This document shows positions 62,474 through 64,000 of a stretch of DNA of 64,000 nucleotides, piece after piece. The number at the start of each line of letters is the position of its first letter. The first letter of the stretch is position 1. The notes beneath the pieces were generated by a model that saw only the letters and a list, made by a program, of their open reading frames with translations, did not search any database and was not told the DNA's origin. This DNA is from Allodiplogaster sudhausi (lineage: Eukaryota; Nematoda; Chromadorea; Rhabditida; Diplogasteridae). The translations under genes and the position numbers were made by a program. The DNA lies in assembly GCA_945643635.1 (NCBI GenBank), contig CALZFC010000111.1:631001-695000 (forward strand). Reading direction: 5' to 3'.

Positions 62474-63496
62474 GTGCGTGTAAATTATTCACTATCCGAG
62501 TCTAAGCATGCGTACAGTGGTGTGCCTCAGGGCAGTGTCCTCTCTCCTCTTCTTTTCATCTGGTACATTTCTGATCTCCCTAAACTTTTGTCACCTTTCT
62601 ACCACGTGAAATCCGCACTTTTTGCTGATGATCTTAAACTCTACAGTTCTTTCGATCCAAAAAAGCCTGACCTGCCTCACTCCCACCTTTCTCAAGCATC
62701 TGTTCTACTATCTGAATACTGCCAAAACATGCAGTTATCAATCGCTCACCAAAAGTGTAGCGTTTTACATATAGGCAAAAAGAATCCCCAACTCTCCTAC
62801 ACTCTCTCCTCAACTTCTACTTTTGAGATAGCTCGCTTTCCTGTCAGAGATCTAGGCATTCTTATTGATAGTGATCTCTCTTTCTCTGATCACATCGAAT
62901 CAATTTGTAGACGTTGTCTTGGTCTTATTTATGCTATATTTAGATCTCTTAAATCCAAATCCCCTTTAATCTATATTCGCTGCTATAAGGCCTACGTGCT
63001 TCCAATTATTGAGTTTTCTTCAGTTGTCTGGTCACCTTATAAGATCTCGCTTATTCGTAAATTAGAAAATGTCCAGCACGTATTCACTCGATTGCTTTTC
63101 ATAAGATGCTCTTCTCAATCTCTCATGCCAATTTCCTTTGCAAACGTACCTAGATACTTTGATCGACTTTCTCTCTTTTCTCTGCCTTCTTTATTACTTC
63201 GCCGTACTAGAATAGATCTAGCATTTTTCTATAAGATTTTGCATCGATTAGTAGAAGTCGAATACAATAAGTTTATCATTTTTAAGCCTTGCAATGGTCG
63301 TTTATCTTCATTTAGTCTTCACGTTGCTAGGTGTAAACATGAATATCGCAGAAATAGCTTTGCAATCAGAATGCCTAGTCGCTTCATGAAGCTGCCCCAT
63401 ATAGTTACCCTTTCACCTGGCATTAACGTATTCAAAAGACATATTGCTTCATTGCCACTATTACAAATTCTAGACATTGAAATAGACAATCTATAA
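62474..63496 (+). pseudogene. LINE 2: RT block B to C-terminal domain
   Basis: It contains SGVPQGSVLSPLLFIWYISD (block B), the FADD catalytic motif (SALFADDLKLYSS), QLSIAHQKCSVLHIGKKN, VRDLGILIDSDLSFSDHI and the conserved C-terminal thumb/connection sequence (AYVLPIIEFSSVVWSPYK). The stop is at 63,494. The catalytic residues are present, but the frame is cut off from its upstream part. Confidence 0.9.
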
Positions 63497-64000
63497 TTTC
63501 TTCCCTATTACACTTCATTCTCTCCCCGCTGTCCTTTGTCTCTTCTCGGCGCGTCGGCCTCAACACATCAGACATATATGTGTTGTGGGGCCTCGTGCAC
63601 CCCTCGGGAAGTCGCTCACCCCGGTCACTCTCGGTCGCGCGTTGGGAGGAGCAGAGGCACAGCCATCTACACCCCCTTCCCCTTCTCCTTATCCCCCGAT
63701 TGCACGGGTTTACCTGCGAGGTTCTATTTTTATATAATTTTATGTTATTGTTGTCACATCATTTAACTGATGTATGAATAAATAAATAAATAAATAAGTA
63801 TGGAAGCCGGCGGAAATACGCAACTTTGGCGTGCAAACAGAAATGCAGAATGTGTCATATTTCGTGTGTGCTTTTCTGGCGTGTGCCTAGTGAGCTTCAT
63901 GAATAGTCAAAATACGGTAATTATTTTTTTAATAACTTTATTGAAAAAAGTTGTAAAATTACATTTTAAAAGTCTGTGTGCTCGATGTGCCAGAAAATGC

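Larger units (their letters stand above)
61200..63799 (+). mobile_element. 5'-truncated LINE with FADD-type RT
   Basis: This non-LTR retrotransposon has lost its 5' end inside the endonuclease domain. It starts at TRKNNLLDIVLASP and keeps the endonuclease His motif SSDHASV. The coding frame is broken at about 62,160-62,220 and again at about 62,440-62,475, so the copy is dead. A 3' untranslated stretch ends in a simple tail of AATA repeats (63,775-63,799), as expected of CR1/Jockey-like elements. AAGTA occurs at both edges and might be the target duplication. Confidence 0.88.
59985..64000 (-). repeat. Right arm of the large inverted repeat (interrupted by a LINE)
   Basis: 59,985-61,195 and 63,800-64,000 are the diverged reverse complement of the left arm. 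The arm continues past the end of the window. At 61,056-61,085 it contains the unoccupied version of the TRIM-like element's insertion site. Between the two matching parts sits a LINE (about 61,200-63,799). Confidence 0.85.

Overview
The window is eukaryotic nuclear DNA, most likely from an invertebrate metazoan. Genes are split into many exons by GT-AG (and a few GC-AG) introns. Their products are animal-type: mitochondrial aspartate aminotransferase, the fork-protection protein TIPIN, an NCKX (SLC24-type) Na+/Ca2+-K+ exchanger, and a TSSK-like protein kinase. Three classes of transposable element are present. I cannot place the phylum from sequence alone. The most obvious feature is saturation with (TC)n/(GA)n microsatellite in both orientations. 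These tracts create most of the long spurious reading frames (poly Ser-Leu or Arg-Glu), which are omitted here.

Layout. 1-4.3 kb: microsatellite-rich, no gene seen. 4.3-31.3 kb (+): a 27-kb gene of six small exons, all joined in phase 2, encoding a 233-residue protein with an RVSF motif near the N terminus and a C-terminal CaaX box (CSIQ). Its two longest introns hold a 5'-truncated CR1/Jockey-like LINE (about 9.5-13.39 kb, minus), a 2.7-kb TIR element with subterminal AAAGCGTTG repeats (13,979-16,710), and a 2.5-kb foldback element with Tc1/mariner-like ends (26,150-28,625). 32.65-34.46+ kb (-): TSSK-like kinase. 35.11-36.61 kb (-): TIPIN. 37.49-41.13 kb (+): mitochondrial aspartate aminotransferase in 12 exons, divergent from TIPIN. 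41.5-46 kb: unresolved exon candidates. 46.1-54.3 kb (+): the N-terminal half of an NCKX exchanger. Its first intron carries, in antisense, a Gag-protease LTR element without reverse transcriptase (47.4-51.6 kb).

54.5-64.0 kb: a large diverged inverted repeat. Its left arm is interrupted by a very young TRIM-like LTR element (55,488-57,330, 4-bp target duplication, near-identical LTRs). Its right arm is interrupted by a second LINE (61.2-63.8 kb, FADD-type RT). The loop holds a fragment resembling the start of ribosomal protein S23. The C-terminal half of NCKX is not seen, so the gene either continues past 64 kb or has been broken here.

Exon boundaries were derived by reading splice sites and checking codon phase by hand. 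Family calls rest on motifs I recognise, without any database search.
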